NCBI GenBank assembly: GCA_900546715.1
Contig: UREA01000006.1
Coordinates: 1-64,000, forward strand
Origin: an uncultured Mycoplasmatota bacterium
GTDB lineage: Bacteria; Bacillota_I; Bacilli_A; RF39; UBA660
DNA length: 64,000 nucleotides
Direction of reading: 5' to 3'
A program made the translations under genes and the position numbers. Below the pieces are notes generated by a model. That model worked only from the letters and a program-made list of their open reading frames with translations. It was not told where the DNA came from and did not search any database. Shown piece by piece: positions 7,174 to 16,453 of this stretch (positions within the stretch are counted from its first letter, which is position 1; each line of letters opens with the position of its first letter).

Positions 7174-8718
7174 ATGTGTATGAATTGGGAAGAAAAAGGA
7201 GCGCTGGGAGTTAGGTATTTACTAAAATATATTGAAAATCCTAATAGTGCTTATCTAGATGTTGTTAAAGATAATATAAATGAAATTAAATTTTTTAGTT
7301 ATTTAATGCTTTTTTGTAATAATATGGATGAGTTATATACATCTATTCCAGAACTATTATTAAAAGATATTTTTGAGTGTGCTCCAATTAAATATATAAA
7401 TTATGTAAATGGATGCAAACAAAGTAAAATATATGAATATGGTTCTGGATTTTATTCTAATCATCATGGTTTATATCACAGTAGACTTAGATTAATTCGT
7501 AATGCTTTAGCGCATGGTGATTTTACTTTTGATGGTAATATTATAAATATCTGTGATGGCTCTTTTAAATGTCATTTTGATTTAAAATGGTTTTTCTCTT
7601 TGGCTTCTATTAGTCTATCTAATAATAAAACAACTATTCAAAAAGATATAATAGATTATAGTGTAATTGGAACAGTTGATTATACAAACTATCAAACTAA
7701 AGATTTAAAAGATTTGTTTGATCAAGGCAAATTATCTATTTTAAAATTTACATGTGTTGCAAGTAGCAGTAAAGATGTTGAAAATAAACTAAATATAACT
7801 GATTTAAGTTTCGATTGTTTAATGACTGTTTATTTAAATGTTTTAACAGAAAAATTAAAACAAGGCTACTTTCTAAAAGATGCTATTAAAATATTGCATC
7901 AAGCATTTAAAGGTATTTTAAAAGTAGAAATAATACCTATTAATAGTAAAAGTTTAAATAATCCATATTTTAATAATCTGCCAATTAATGAAGCAATTAA
8001 CTATTTAATAAATGAATTAGGAAGAAATTCTAGAATTACTAAAAATACCATAGATGTTAAAACTATCGATTCTTTATTAGATAAATTAATAAATAATGAA
8101 AATATTCCCTTATCTTTAGAGTATGAATTGCCAGATTTATTAGAATACTTAATTAGAGTATATTCTTATATTTTATTTGCTATAATTTATAAAGGCCATA
8201 ATCCTGGCATAATGGCTGAAGTAGTGTTTAAGGAATATGCCAGTAATATTACTTTAGGATTTAAACATGCCAAAAATGTTTGGTTAGAATATATAAAAAG
8301 AATAACTAAAGGAATAAATATATTAAAAGAAAAAAATATGCTTAATGAATTAGTGATATTTGAAGAAAGGCTAAGGTTATATCAAAACAAATTAGCAATT
8401 CTAGAAGAAGATGATATTTATGCTTTACTTTTTAGTAATATTCGTAATGCTTTAACTCATGATTTTGTAACACTTAGTGATGGTTTTATAAAAATAGAAG
8501 CAAGGGAATCATCAGTGGATATACCTAAAATAAATAGTAAAACCAAAGAAGTAGAGTATAGTACTTTTAAAAGTAATAGTCAAACTATGGAATTAATAAC
8601 AGATATTGATACTTTTTTAAGTATAATTGATAGATTATATGAATTAGAAGGATTAAAAGTAAGTGTAAATATATCTAAATACCGTAAAAGAAAGAATTAT
8701 TTACAAAATATTCCTTGA
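7174..8718 (+). CDS. Double-HEPN-like protein of unknown function
   Basis: The 514-residue protein has two copies of a similar block, one near each end: IRNALAHGDF with Arg109 and His114, and IRNALTHDF with Arg424 and His429. Each is followed by a G-x-I-x-I beta strand. R-N-x3-H is the catalytic signature of HEPN-fold RNases, found in toxins, abortive-infection proteins and, in pairs, in Cas13. The protein has no other Cas13 feature and no CRISPR array is nearby. The two blocks may be an internal duplication. The start could be at 7174 or at the ATG at 7180. The function is unproven; it may be an RNA-targeting defence or toxin protein. Confidence 0.6.
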   Translation: MCMNWEEKGALGVRYLLKYIENPNSAYLDVVKDNINEIKFFSYLMLFCNNMDELYTSIPELLLKDIFECAPIKYINYVNGCKQSKIYEYGSGFYSNHHGLYHSRLRLIRNALAHGDFTFDGNIINICDGSFKCHFDLKWFFSLASISLSNNKTTIQKDIIDYSVIGTVDYTNYQTKDLKDLFDQGKLSILKFTCVASSSKDVENKLNITDLSFDCLMTVYLNVLTEKLKQGYFLKDAIKILHQAFKGILKVEIIPINSKSLNNPYFNNLPINEAINYLINELGRNSRITKNTIDVKTIDSLLDKLINNENIPLSLEYELPDLLEYLIRVYSYILFAIIYKGHNPGIMAEVVFKEYASNITLGFKHAKNVWLEYIKRITKGINILKEKNMLNELVIFEERLRLYQNKLAILEEDDIYALLFSNIRNALTHDFVTLSDGFIKIEARESSVDIPKINSKTKEVEYSTFKSNSQTMELITDIDTFLSIIDRLYELEGLKVSVNISKYRKRKNYLQNIP

Positions 8719-8768
8719 TTTAGAAAAAATACTATTATATAATTTATTTTGTAGATAGGAGAATCAAA

Positions 8769-9296
8769 ATGGATTGGTTAAGCATTAGAGAATTATTAAT
8801 TGATACTTTTAAATTAGTGATAGTTGTTTTTATAATCCTTTTTTTAATGATATATGTTGTATCAGTTACCCAAGTTGTAGGAAATTCAATGAAATCTACT
8901 TTAAATGATGGTGATGTTTTAATATTAAGTAAAGCTAGTTACCGTATTTTCGATGTAAAAAGAGGGGACATTATATCACTAGATTATGAAGATACTAAAT
9001 ATTTAATTAAAAGAGTTATAGGACTTCCTGGAGATGATATAGATATAGTTGATAATCAACTTTATATAAATGGGGAAGTATATGAAGAAGATTATTTAGA
9101 TGATGATCTTAATTATGATGATTTTTCATTACAAGATTTAGGATATGCAACAATTCCTGAAGATCACTATTTAGTTTTAGGGGATAATCGTGAAGATTCT
9201 ATAGATAGTAGGGAAATTGGTTTAATTAGTAAAGATGAAATAAATGGTAAAATAGTCTTAAGAATATGGCCAATAAATAAAATTAGTTTATTTTAG
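8769..9296 (+). CDS. lepB: Signal peptidase I
   Basis: This membrane-bound serine protease removes signal peptides from exported proteins. It has 175 residues: an N-terminal transmembrane helix (about 14-34), the catalytic Ser40 in GNSMKSTL, the catalytic Lys81 in LIKRVIGLPGD, and the conserved box GDNREDSIDSR near residue 140. This single-TM layout is typical of Gram-positive SipS-type enzymes. A GGAG site precedes the ATG. It sits directly before a block of genes for exported proteins. Confidence 0.95.
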   Translation: MDWLSIRELLIDTFKLVIVVFIILFLMIYVVSVTQVVGNSMKSTLNDGDVLILSKASYRIFDVKRGDIISLDYEDTKYLIKRVIGLPGDDIDIVDNQLYINGEVYEEDYLDDDLNYDDFSLQDLGYATIPEDHYLVLGDNREDSIDSREIGLISKDEINGKIVLRIWPINKISLF

Positions 9297-9308
9297 AAAA
9301 ATATTAAC

Positions 9309-9340
9309 TAACCTCTCATAAAATATTATGGGAGGTTTTA
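9309..9340 (+). terminator. Rho-independent terminator after lepB
   Basis: AACCTC and CATAA pair with TTATG and GAGGTT, followed by TTTTAATTT. Confidence 0.65.
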
Positions 9341-9345
9341 ATTTG

Positions 9346-9396
9346 TGTCGAATTTTGTCGAAATATGTTGATTATATGAGAGTTTTGTGGTATATT
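9346..9396 (+). promoter_or_regulatory. Tandem 0A-box-like sites upstream of a good promoter
   Basis: TGTCGAA occurs at 9346-9352 and 9356-9362, exactly 10 bp apart. Six bases further on is a promoter with TTGATT (9368-9373), 17 bases, and TATATT (9391-9396). TGTCGAA is the Spo0A recognition core in Bacillus. Placement next to the -35 box is typical for an activator. Which regulator binds is not shown. Confidence 0.55.
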
Positions 9397-9421
9397 AAAG
9401 TCAGCTGAAAGGGAGGTTATT

Positions 9422-12400
9422 ATGGATAAGAGAAAAGTTATAATTTTAGCTATTGTATTATTCCTATTCATTGGACTTGGAACATTTGTGTTCGCACAAA
9501 GTGGTTCTGATGAAAACGGAAATGGCCAAGGAAATAATACAATTGAAGCACCAGATAATAATGGTGGAGATAATGGCCAAGACACTCCAAGCGGAACTGA
9601 AGACGATGGAGAAACAGAGGAAGGAGGAAATACAGGTACAGATAATACTACTACTGCTGGTGGTAATGGTGGAGAAAATGAACAACCAGGTGAAGAACCA
9701 AATACACCAAATGAACCAGAAACACCAAATGAACCAGAAACACCAGAAAATCCAGATACACCAGTTGATAATACTAAAGCAGAATTATTAGCAGCACTAA
9801 AAGCTATTCAAGAAAAAATAGATAAGGCTGATGCTAAAGATGATATTGATTCTGCTAGAACTGATAGAACTGAAGATTTAGTTGCTGCAGTTGAAAAATT
9901 AAATGATCCCGAATTAAATGAATTACTTGCAGAAATTAATAAAGTATTAGATGATACAACTAATCCAGTGCTATTAGTAAATGGCGAAGAAGTTGAAACT
10001 GGTTCAACAATTTATGTAAATGAAGATGCTCAAATGAGCGTAGATGAAGATAATCTATTAACATTTACATCAAATGGTAATGATAGAACAGATAATGTTC
10101 TTGCTGGTAGTTGGACTGCTGAAAATGATGGTCCATATAATATTGTAGTAACTGATAAAGCATTTAATCAAACTACTTATACTATAGTTGTTGATAGAAC
10201 TAATCCTACAATTAGTGTTGATAACGCTCATCATTTTGGAAAAGATGAAGAAGCTATAGTAGATGTTGAAGATTCTATCCTTGATAGAGTAGTAGTTAAT
10301 AATCAAGATACTGGAGTAAGTATTGAATTTAAAGATGAAGATAATGATGGTATTATTACTATTGATTTATCTGAATATGGAGATGCTACATATCATATTT
10401 ATACTTATGATAAAGCTCAAAATGAACAAGATTATTGGGTAGCAGTAGATACTACTGATGCTGAAATTAGTTTTGTTGAAACAGATAAGGAAGATAATGT
10501 TTTAACAGATTTAACTAATAAAGATGTAACAATTAAAGTGTTTGATAAGTTCTTAACAGATGTTACAGTTACATATCCAAATGGTGAAACAATAACATAT
10601 ACTTATGCTAATAAGAACGATGAATACTATGAAAGTGATTCTGGTAATGAAAACAGAACATTTAGATTAGATGTTGAAGAAGAAGGAACATATGTAGTTA
10701 CTGCTGGAGATAAAGTTGGTAATGTTACAGATGCAATAGAAATTACAATTGATAAAACCATTGATATGAGACATTTATATACATTAAACTCAACTTATGT
10801 AAATGATTCTACATGGAATGGAGATAATTATTATAAAGTAATAGGTGATGGACAAACATTAACAGTTGAATTAGTATTTAACGAAGAAATAGTTGGTACA
10901 CCACAAATTGCTATTGGCACTAGCCAAGATTATGAAGACATGGTATGCTATGAACCTAGTTGGGCAAAAGTAAAATGTAATGCTACTATAACAATAGATT
11001 GTGAAAATCAAGGTTTAGTAGATTGTAAAGAAATACCAATAAGTATTAAAAATGTTCAAGATAAAGCCGAAAATACTACAACATATACAATTGATCACAT
11101 TAAAACAACTAGTGATTATGGTAAAGTTGTATATGATAATACGCCTATAAAATATAATGCTGTTACAGCTTATGTAAATGATGGTGCAGAAGGCGAATAT
11201 ATTGAAGAAGAAAATGCTATTAAGTTTTATGCAACTTATGGTGATAGAATAATCGCTTATATTACAACTGCTGAAAAATTAGCAGAAATGCCAGTATTTA
11301 CGCTTACATATGGTGAAAATGAAATTGTTTTAACAGGTGATGATGTTAATATTTATGATACAAATCATGAAACATATAAATATCGTTATCAAGTAGTATA
11401 TACTGTTCCTGAAGACTTTGAAAAAATTGAAGCAGAAGCAGTATTGACAGTAACAAATGTAGTTGATGGAGCTGGAAATGATACTATAAATCATGATGGT
11501 AAAAGAGAAGAACTTACAGTAACTAATCCATATAGAGTTTATATAGATACTATTGCTCCAGAAATAGAATTATATAAAAACAATGATACAACAAGCACTA
11601 ATTTAGTAACTGAATTAGATGTATACAATAGATTTAATTTCTATGTTGGTGTTAAAGCAAACGACACTTATGGTATTTCAAACATTAAAGTTAATGATGA
11701 AGAATATAATAACAACTCATTTGGTGTTAGTAACGATGTAAAAGATTATGTTGTTGTTGCAGCAGATAAAGCTGGAAACAAAACAGAAATTCAATTTACA
11801 ATCGATACTAAATATCCTATAGTAGAAATTAATGGTACACAATATCAAAAAACAATAAATAACATTCGTGTTGATGAAGCAAATATTAAAATTATAGAAG
11901 ATAATATTTCATCATTAATTGTTACAAAAGATGGTCAAAAGTTATCTGACTATGATTCTACAACAACCGAATTCACTTTAAGCGAAGAAGGACTTTATAC
12001 TATTGAGGTTAAAGATAATAATAAAAATGGTAACAAAACAACTGTAGAATTCTATATTGGAAAATATGATACTGAAATCATTTTCGATATACCAGATAGT
12101 TTCACTTATGATGCTAATAGTGTTGAAGGTGAAATAACTGCTAAACTAGTTAATAAAATAACTGGTGAAACAATTAAAGAAAATTTAGAACTTACATATT
12201 TTGCAGGAAATATGTATTGCGTTAATAGATTGGAAAGTGCTCCAACAGATGCTGGAACCTATACTGTATCTGCATATTTCCATGAAGATGAAGATCACAA
12301 AACAGCTCATGCAACTGCTGTATTTGAAATTGAAAAAGCTTTAACTGAAATCAAATTTACTATTCCTGATAATATTTTCTATGATGGAGAACCTGTGGAT

Positions 12401-12463
12401 GATATTGAAATTAGTGTAGTTGCTAATGGAAAAGAAATAGCTAATTCTGAAACAAGTAAGTGA
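9422..12463 (+). CDS. Large secreted Ig-like surface protein, cut by in-frame TGA
   Basis: This 1013-residue product starts with a signal peptide (residues 1-25, ending in VFAQ). It continues with a long Gly/Asn/Glu/Pro/Thr-rich linker containing TPNEPE repeats (to about residue 115), a short helical segment, and many bacterial Ig-like beta domains with D-x-T-x-P-x-I and D-K-A-x-N-x-T boundaries. The end resembles MBG-type domains (PTDAGTYTVSAYF). The reading frame then meets TGA at 12461-12463, but the same frame stays open to 13231. TGG instead of TGA would give a 1269-residue protein. GGGAGG precedes the ATG, and expression is probably driven from the promoter at 9368. Confidence 0.8.
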   Translation: MDKRKVIILAIVLFLFIGLGTFVFAQSGSDENGNGQGNNTIEAPDNNGGDNGQDTPSGTEDDGETEEGGNTGTDNTTTAGGNGGENEQPGEEPNTPNEPETPNEPETPENPDTPVDNTKAELLAALKAIQEKIDKADAKDDIDSARTDRTEDLVAAVEKLNDPELNELLAEINKVLDDTTNPVLLVNGEEVETGSTIYVNEDAQMSVDEDNLLTFTSNGNDRTDNVLAGSWTAENDGPYNIVVTDKAFNQTTYTIVVDRTNPTISVDNAHHFGKDEEAIVDVEDSILDRVVVNNQDTGVSIEFKDEDNDGIITIDLSEYGDATYHIYTYDKAQNEQDYWVAVDTTDAEISFVETDKEDNVLTDLTNKDVTIKVFDKFLTDVTVTYPNGETITYTYANKNDEYYESDSGNENRTFRLDVEEEGTYVVTAGDKVGNVTDAIEITIDKTIDMRHLYTLNSTYVNDSTWNGDNYYKVIGDGQTLTVELVFNEEIVGTPQIAIGTSQDYEDMVCYEPSWAKVKCNATITIDCENQGLVDCKEIPISIKNVQDKAENTTTYTIDHIKTTSDYGKVVYDNTPIKYNAVTAYVNDGAEGEYIEEENAIKFYATYGDRIIAYITTAEKLAEMPVFTLTYGENEIVLTGDDVNIYDTNHETYKYRYQVVYTVPEDFEKIEAEAVLTVTNVVDGAGNDTINHDGKREELTVTNPYRVYIDTIAPEIELYKNNDTTSTNLVTELDVYNRFNFYVGVKANDTYGISNIKVNDEEYNNNSFGVSNDVKDYVVVAADKAGNKTEIQFTIDTKYPIVEINGTQYQKTINNIRVDEANIKIIEDNISSLIVTKDGQKLSDYDSTTTEFTLSEEGLYTIEVKDNNKNGNKTTVEFYIGKYDTEIIFDIPDSFTYDANSVEGEITAKLVNKITGETIKENLELTYFAGNMYCVNRLESAPTDAGTYTVSAYFHEDEDHKTAHATAVFEIEKALTEIKFTIPDNIFYDGEPVDDIEISVVANGKEIANSETSK

Positions 12464-13231
12464 TTTTGGATTAATTATTATAATGGTCCTACTGCTAATT
12501 CAAATAATTTAATTGGTACAGAAGCTCCAACAAATGCAGGAAATTACTGGATAGCAGTAAATTATGTTGATTCAACAGGAAATTATACTAATGCTTGGGA
12601 TGACGCAGAATTTACAATTGTTGCTGATACAACAAAACCAGATGTAGGAGATTTGGAAAACAATGCCATTTATTTTGGAAATATTCCATATCATATGACA
12701 GATGAAAACGGTATTGATTATGTATATTATGATTTTAGTCACAATTATACAAGTTGTAGGCAATTAATTGATGCATATAATCAAGGTGTTATTGATCGTA
12801 GTGATGTAGGTGGTTTAAAAGCTTATCCTGAAAACGGTGCGGGAGTTTATGATGTATCATGGCTTCCAAGTGATAAGACTACAGGTGTTAGTTTCTGTGC
12901 TGTAGACAAAGCTGGAAATGATACCTTTGTTGGTGGCATTACAATTTATAAAAATGCTAATGCTACTACTGTAGTAGAAGCTATTAATAATGGTGGAAAT
13001 ATTACTATTCCATCTAATGTAGCTCCTATAACAATTTCTGGAAATAGTTTATCAATACCAGCCAATACATATATTAATGGTAATAAACTTCTTACCATTA
13101 TAGATACACTTAATATAGCTAATGATTATATAACTATCAGCTATACAAACATTACTGGTGGAATTAATATTACTGGTAATTATAGTAGTTTAGAAAATTC
13201 AGTAATTAGTGGAGCAATTGATATTGGATAA
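12464..13231 (+). pseudogene. 3' part of the surface-protein gene after the internal stop
   Basis: The 255 codons after the TGA are in the same frame and continue the same kind of sequence: another MBG-like repeat (APTNAGNYWIAV), a D-x-T-K-P-D linker, then a C-terminal segment rich in Ile/Asn/Thr that looks like a short beta-helix (VVEAINNGGNITIP, GGINITGN). No ribosome binding site supports separate translation from the ATG at 12653. It is either lost through a nonsense mutation, read through at low level, or a sequencing error. Confidence 0.7.
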
Positions 13232-13253
13232 AAGAGCGAAAGCTCTTTTTTTT
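13230..13253 (+). terminator. Rho-independent terminator
   Basis: AAAAGAGC-GAAA-GCTCTTTT followed by further T residues, immediately after the surface-protein reading frame. It supports 9422-13231 as one original gene. Confidence 0.85.
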
Positions 13254-13299
13254 ATTCCTAATTTATGCTATAATTTTAATGTAGTAAGGATGTGTATTT

Positions 13300-13692
13300 A
13301 TGGCTTATATTAAATTTAAAGAACTAACTAAATATTTTGATTTTAAAGATGAAATATTAGAAGAGGATTTACCGGATTATACTAAAGAATATGTTGAGGC
13401 AAATGAACATATTGTTATGGGTTATAAAAATAGTAAAGATTATGTAGTATTTACAGATAAAAAGATGATTTTATTTGATAGAGATACTCTAGCAGTATAC
13501 TATAAAAAAATACATATAATACCATATATGTCTATATCTACTAGTGCTATTAATTTTAAACCTGGTAAAGTTGAAATATTATTTAGTTTAGATAGTGGTT
13601 ATCAATTACATATTAATTTTATTGATATGAATCATGATAAAAAAGAAAATATCAAGAAAGTATATAAGACAATGATGAAGACAAAGATTTAA
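13300..13692 (+). CDS. Bacterial PH-domain-like protein
   Basis: The 130 residues have a pleckstrin-like pattern: HIVMGYKNSKDYVVFTDKKMILFD, then a KKIHIIPYMSIS strand pair, a strand near FKPGKVEILF, and a C-terminal helix (KKVYKTMMKT). This is the layout of bPH proteins in Gram-positive bacteria, usually of unknown function. There is no signal peptide, so it is probably cytoplasmic. It is flanked by terminators. Confidence 0.7.
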   Translation: MAYIKFKELTKYFDFKDEILEEDLPDYTKEYVEANEHIVMGYKNSKDYVVFTDKKMILFDRDTLAVYYKKIHIIPYMSISTSAINFKPGKVEILFSLDSGYQLHINFIDMNHDKKENIKKVYKTMMKTKI

Positions 13693-13706
13693 ATTTGTCT
13701 TTTTTT
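13678..13706 (+). terminator. Rho-independent terminator overlapping the gene end
   Basis: AAGACAAA (13678-13685) pairs with TTTGTCTT (13694-13701), followed by a T-run. The 5' arm lies inside the coding end. Confidence 0.75.
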
Positions 13707-13777
13707 GTCAAGTGAATGTAATTTTATTGACATTTAAGTATTAATAATGTATGATTAGAATAGAGAGGAGATTGAAT

Positions 13778-15247
13778 ATGAAAAAAATTAAAGGATTATT
13801 AGTATTAGCGGTAAGTTTAATGCTTATCGGAGTAACAGGTGTATCAGCCAAAACTTATGATATGGAAACTGACATGAATGCATCTGAATTTGATTTAACA
13901 GAAGACACAGTAATTAATGGTAATGGACATACTATTACTGGAAGATTCAATATTAATACTGAAGATATTAGTGTTGTAATTAATGATGTTACTATTGATG
14001 TTAATGCTCCCGATAATACTGAATATATTGGTATTTCTCTAGGAGCTATTGGTACAAATTTAGAACTAAATAATGTTACAATAATTAATTACACTAAATC
14101 TGGTATTTATGCAGATCAATTTGCTAGTTTAGTAGTAAATAATTCAGTATTTGATGGATCTAGAACTCCAGAAATTGGTGAAGGCTCTGGTGATGAAGCA
14201 GAATTAGTTAAAAGAAGCGCTGCTGGAATCGATATAAATATTGGAAATAGTGCCAAAAAAGAATTTTCAATTGATAAAATTGAAATAACTAATTCAACTT
14301 TTAGAAATGTACTTGCTAGTGAATCAAACACTACTGGTGGAGGAATTAAAGTTAAAATTAAAAATAACACTTATTTAACTAGTATGTGTGATGTGGTTAT
14401 TACAAATAATACATTTACTGATAATGTTCGCGATTTAGTAGTTGGTACTGACTCTGGTGCTGGTTCTACTACTCAAGCCCAAACTGGAGATATCACATTT
14501 AAATTATTTGGAAATAGTGCTATGAAAATAGTTAATAATTCATCTAGTGAAGCTGAAGAAGCAAACAGAACTGAAGTTATTGATTCTAAATATTTAGTTG
14601 AATTAAATTACTATGAAGGAGTACATAATACATTAACTGAAGATGAAAGCGGAATTGTTGTAGATGCAACAGATGAAAACTTTGATCTTGAAGATGCACT
14701 TGCTAATATATCAGCAAATGATGAAGTAGAAAACTTAGTTATAGATTATGGAAAATATACTATAACTATCAATAAAGAAGACATTAAAGAGGATTTGGCA
14801 AATACACTTACAGATTTAAGTTTAGTTGTTAGTGAAGATACAACAACTGATGCTTTACTTGAATATATTTCTGAAGATAACGCATTCATTAAAACTACTG
14901 TAAGTGGAGAGTTACCAGCAAATGTTGTTACTCTAAGCTTAAATTTAAGTAAATATGCTAATCAAAATGTTAATTTATATTATTTTAATCCTGATAATAA
15001 TGAATTAGAATTTGTTAGTGTTGTTACATTTGATGTTAATGGTAATGCTAATATTGCTTTAGAACATTATTCTGAATATGTATTAAGCTTAAACGATTTA
15101 ACAAATCAAGATGTGGTTGAAGAACCTGATGCGCCTATTGATAACCCAAGCACTAGTGATAATGTAGAAACTTTCATGATTCTTGGAGCTTTATCAGTAA
15201 TTGGACTTACAGTTGCAACTATAGTTCTTAAGAAAAGACATAATTAA
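13778..15247 (+). CDS. Cell-surface beta-helix-like protein with sorting-like tail
   Basis: Translation should begin at the ATG at 13778, preceded by AGAGGAG, giving 489 residues. Residues 1-25 are a signal peptide ending in GVSA. A right-handed beta-helix-like region follows (repeated N-N-x-x-I / N-S-x-F turns, such as NVTIINYTKSGIY and NSTFRNV), then a mixed domain. The C-terminus has NPSTSDN followed by a hydrophobic helix and KKRHN, the layout of a sortase sorting signal with a non-LPXTG motif. The neighbouring gene ends almost identically. It probably sits on the cell surface; its ligand is unknown. Confidence 0.75.
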   Translation: MKKIKGLLVLAVSLMLIGVTGVSAKTYDMETDMNASEFDLTEDTVINGNGHTITGRFNINTEDISVVINDVTIDVNAPDNTEYIGISLGAIGTNLELNNVTIINYTKSGIYADQFASLVVNNSVFDGSRTPEIGEGSGDEAELVKRSAAGIDINIGNSAKKEFSIDKIEITNSTFRNVLASESNTTGGGIKVKIKNNTYLTSMCDVVITNNTFTDNVRDLVVGTDSGAGSTTQAQTGDITFKLFGNSAMKIVNNSSSEAEEANRTEVIDSKYLVELNYYEGVHNTLTEDESGIVVDATDENFDLEDALANISANDEVENLVIDYGKYTITINKEDIKEDLANTLTDLSLVVSEDTTTDALLEYISEDNAFIKTTVSGELPANVVTLSLNLSKYANQNVNLYYFNPDNNELEFVSVVTFDVNGNANIALEHYSEYVLSLNDLTNQDVVEEPDAPIDNPSTSDNVETFMILGALSVIGLTVATIVLKKRHN

Positions 15248-15252
15248 TAATT

Positions 15253-15282
15253 AAAGTTCACTTTATAAAAGTGAGCTTTTTA
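15253..15282 (+). terminator. Rho-independent terminator
   Basis: AAAGTTCACTTT pairs with AAGTGAGCTTT around ATAA, with trailing T residues. Confidence 0.8.
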
Positions 15283-15335
15283 AATTGACTTTATATATGA
15301 AATATAGTAATATTAGAATAGAAGGAGGGAAGATA

Positions 15336-16394
15336 ATGAAAAAGCTTTTAGGCTTATTTGCAGTACTTATGTTGTTTGGTGTTACTAATGTATCAGCTAT
15401 ACATGTTGATAATATTGACTATGATGGAAGTAATGTAACTGTAGAACAAGATGATGAAACTGGAGTATATACTCTTACACTTACTGGAATAGCTGATGAA
15501 GATTTAATCATTCGTGATGGTGAAGAAGTTATTCTTGATTTGAATGGCTGGATGTTTGTTAATTTTACCAAAGAATGCGAAGCTATTAAAATTGAAAAGG
15601 GCGGCAAGCTAACTATCGTAGATAATAGTGCTTCTCAAGGTGGTAGAGTAACTCATGTTGCAGATTCTACTTATGGTCCAATAACAAACTTAGGTACTCT
15701 AATTATCGAAGGTGGAACATTTGCTGTTGAAGATAGTTTCTATGTAATTCGTAATGAAGGAACAGCTATCATCAACGGTGGAACATTTACTAGTACATCA
15801 ACTGATACATCTTTAATTGGTAATATTAGATATGTTGATGAAACTGTTACACCAGTGCTTACTATTGAAGATGGTACTTTTACAGCTGTAAGTAATACCG
15901 TAAAAAATAATCCAAATAGTGAAGTAACTATTAATGGTGGAACATTTACTAGTGAAAATGCCTTTGCACTAGATAATAATGGTGTTGCTGTTGTTAATGG
16001 TGGAGAATTAACTTCAACAAATAATTCAGCAATAAGAACTACAATCAATAGTGAAAGTGAAACTTCACTAAAAGTTGCTGAAGCTGCTGTACTTACATCT
16101 AATGAAGATAAAGCTGATTATACAATATATGATGCTACATTAAATGAAGATGTAACAGATAATTACAATGCTACTGTTGATGAAGAAGGCAATGTTGTAT
16201 TTGAAGAAATTACAACTGAACCTGAAGAACCAACTACACCAACGGATCCTGTTGAAGAACCAACTGAACCTAGTGAACCTGTTATTGAAAACCCAAGTAC
16301 TCTTGATAATATTAGTGTATTCATGATTCTTGGAGCTATTTCTGTAATTGGTTTAGCTGTTGCAATTGTAGTTCTTAAGAAGAAACATAATTAA
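15336..16394 (+). CDS. Cell-surface protein with sorting-like tail
   Basis: The ATG at 15336 follows GAAGGAGGG; the earlier TTG frame has no site. The product has 352 residues: a signal peptide ending in NVSA, a beta-helix-like region with four or more G-G-T-F turns (IIEGGTF, INGGTFTS twice), an acidic Thr/Pro/Glu linker, and a C-terminal NPSTLDN + hydrophobic helix + KKKHN. The signal peptide and tail are close to those of the preceding gene, so the two are sisters with different middles. The likely anchor is a sortase such as that at 55483, but this pairing is inferred. Confidence 0.75.
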   Translation: MKKLLGLFAVLMLFGVTNVSAIHVDNIDYDGSNVTVEQDDETGVYTLTLTGIADEDLIIRDGEEVILDLNGWMFVNFTKECEAIKIEKGGKLTIVDNSASQGGRVTHVADSTYGPITNLGTLIIEGGTFAVEDSFYVIRNEGTAIINGGTFTSTSTDTSLIGNIRYVDETVTPVLTIEDGTFTAVSNTVKNNPNSEVTINGGTFTSENAFALDNNGVAVVNGGELTSTNNSAIRTTINSESETSLKVAEAAVLTSNEDKADYTIYDATLNEDVTDNYNATVDEEGNVVFEEITTEPEEPTTPTDPVEEPTEPSEPVIENPSTLDNISVFMILGAISVIGLAVAIVVLKKKHN

Positions 16395-16399
16395 CAAAT

Positions 16400-16428
16400 A
16401 AAGCTCACTTTAAATAGTGAGTTTTTTG
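16400..16428 (+). terminator. Rho-independent terminator
   Basis: An AAGCTCACT / AGTGAGTTT stem with trailing T residues. Confidence 0.75.
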
Positions 16429-16453
16429 TTGTATAATATTCTTGGTGGTACAC

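Noticed and set aside
7174..8718. A Cas13-like effector
   Set aside because: Two RxxxxH motifs are present, but the protein is too short, has no Cas13 features otherwise, and no CRISPR array or Cas gene is in the window.
12461..12463. Use of TGA as tryptophan (genetic code 4) in this organism
   Set aside because: Several well-supported genes end in TGA at ATGA overlaps (for example at 23999, 50961 and 62531) and reading through would extend them into neighbours. The stop in the surface gene is therefore an interruption, not recoding.
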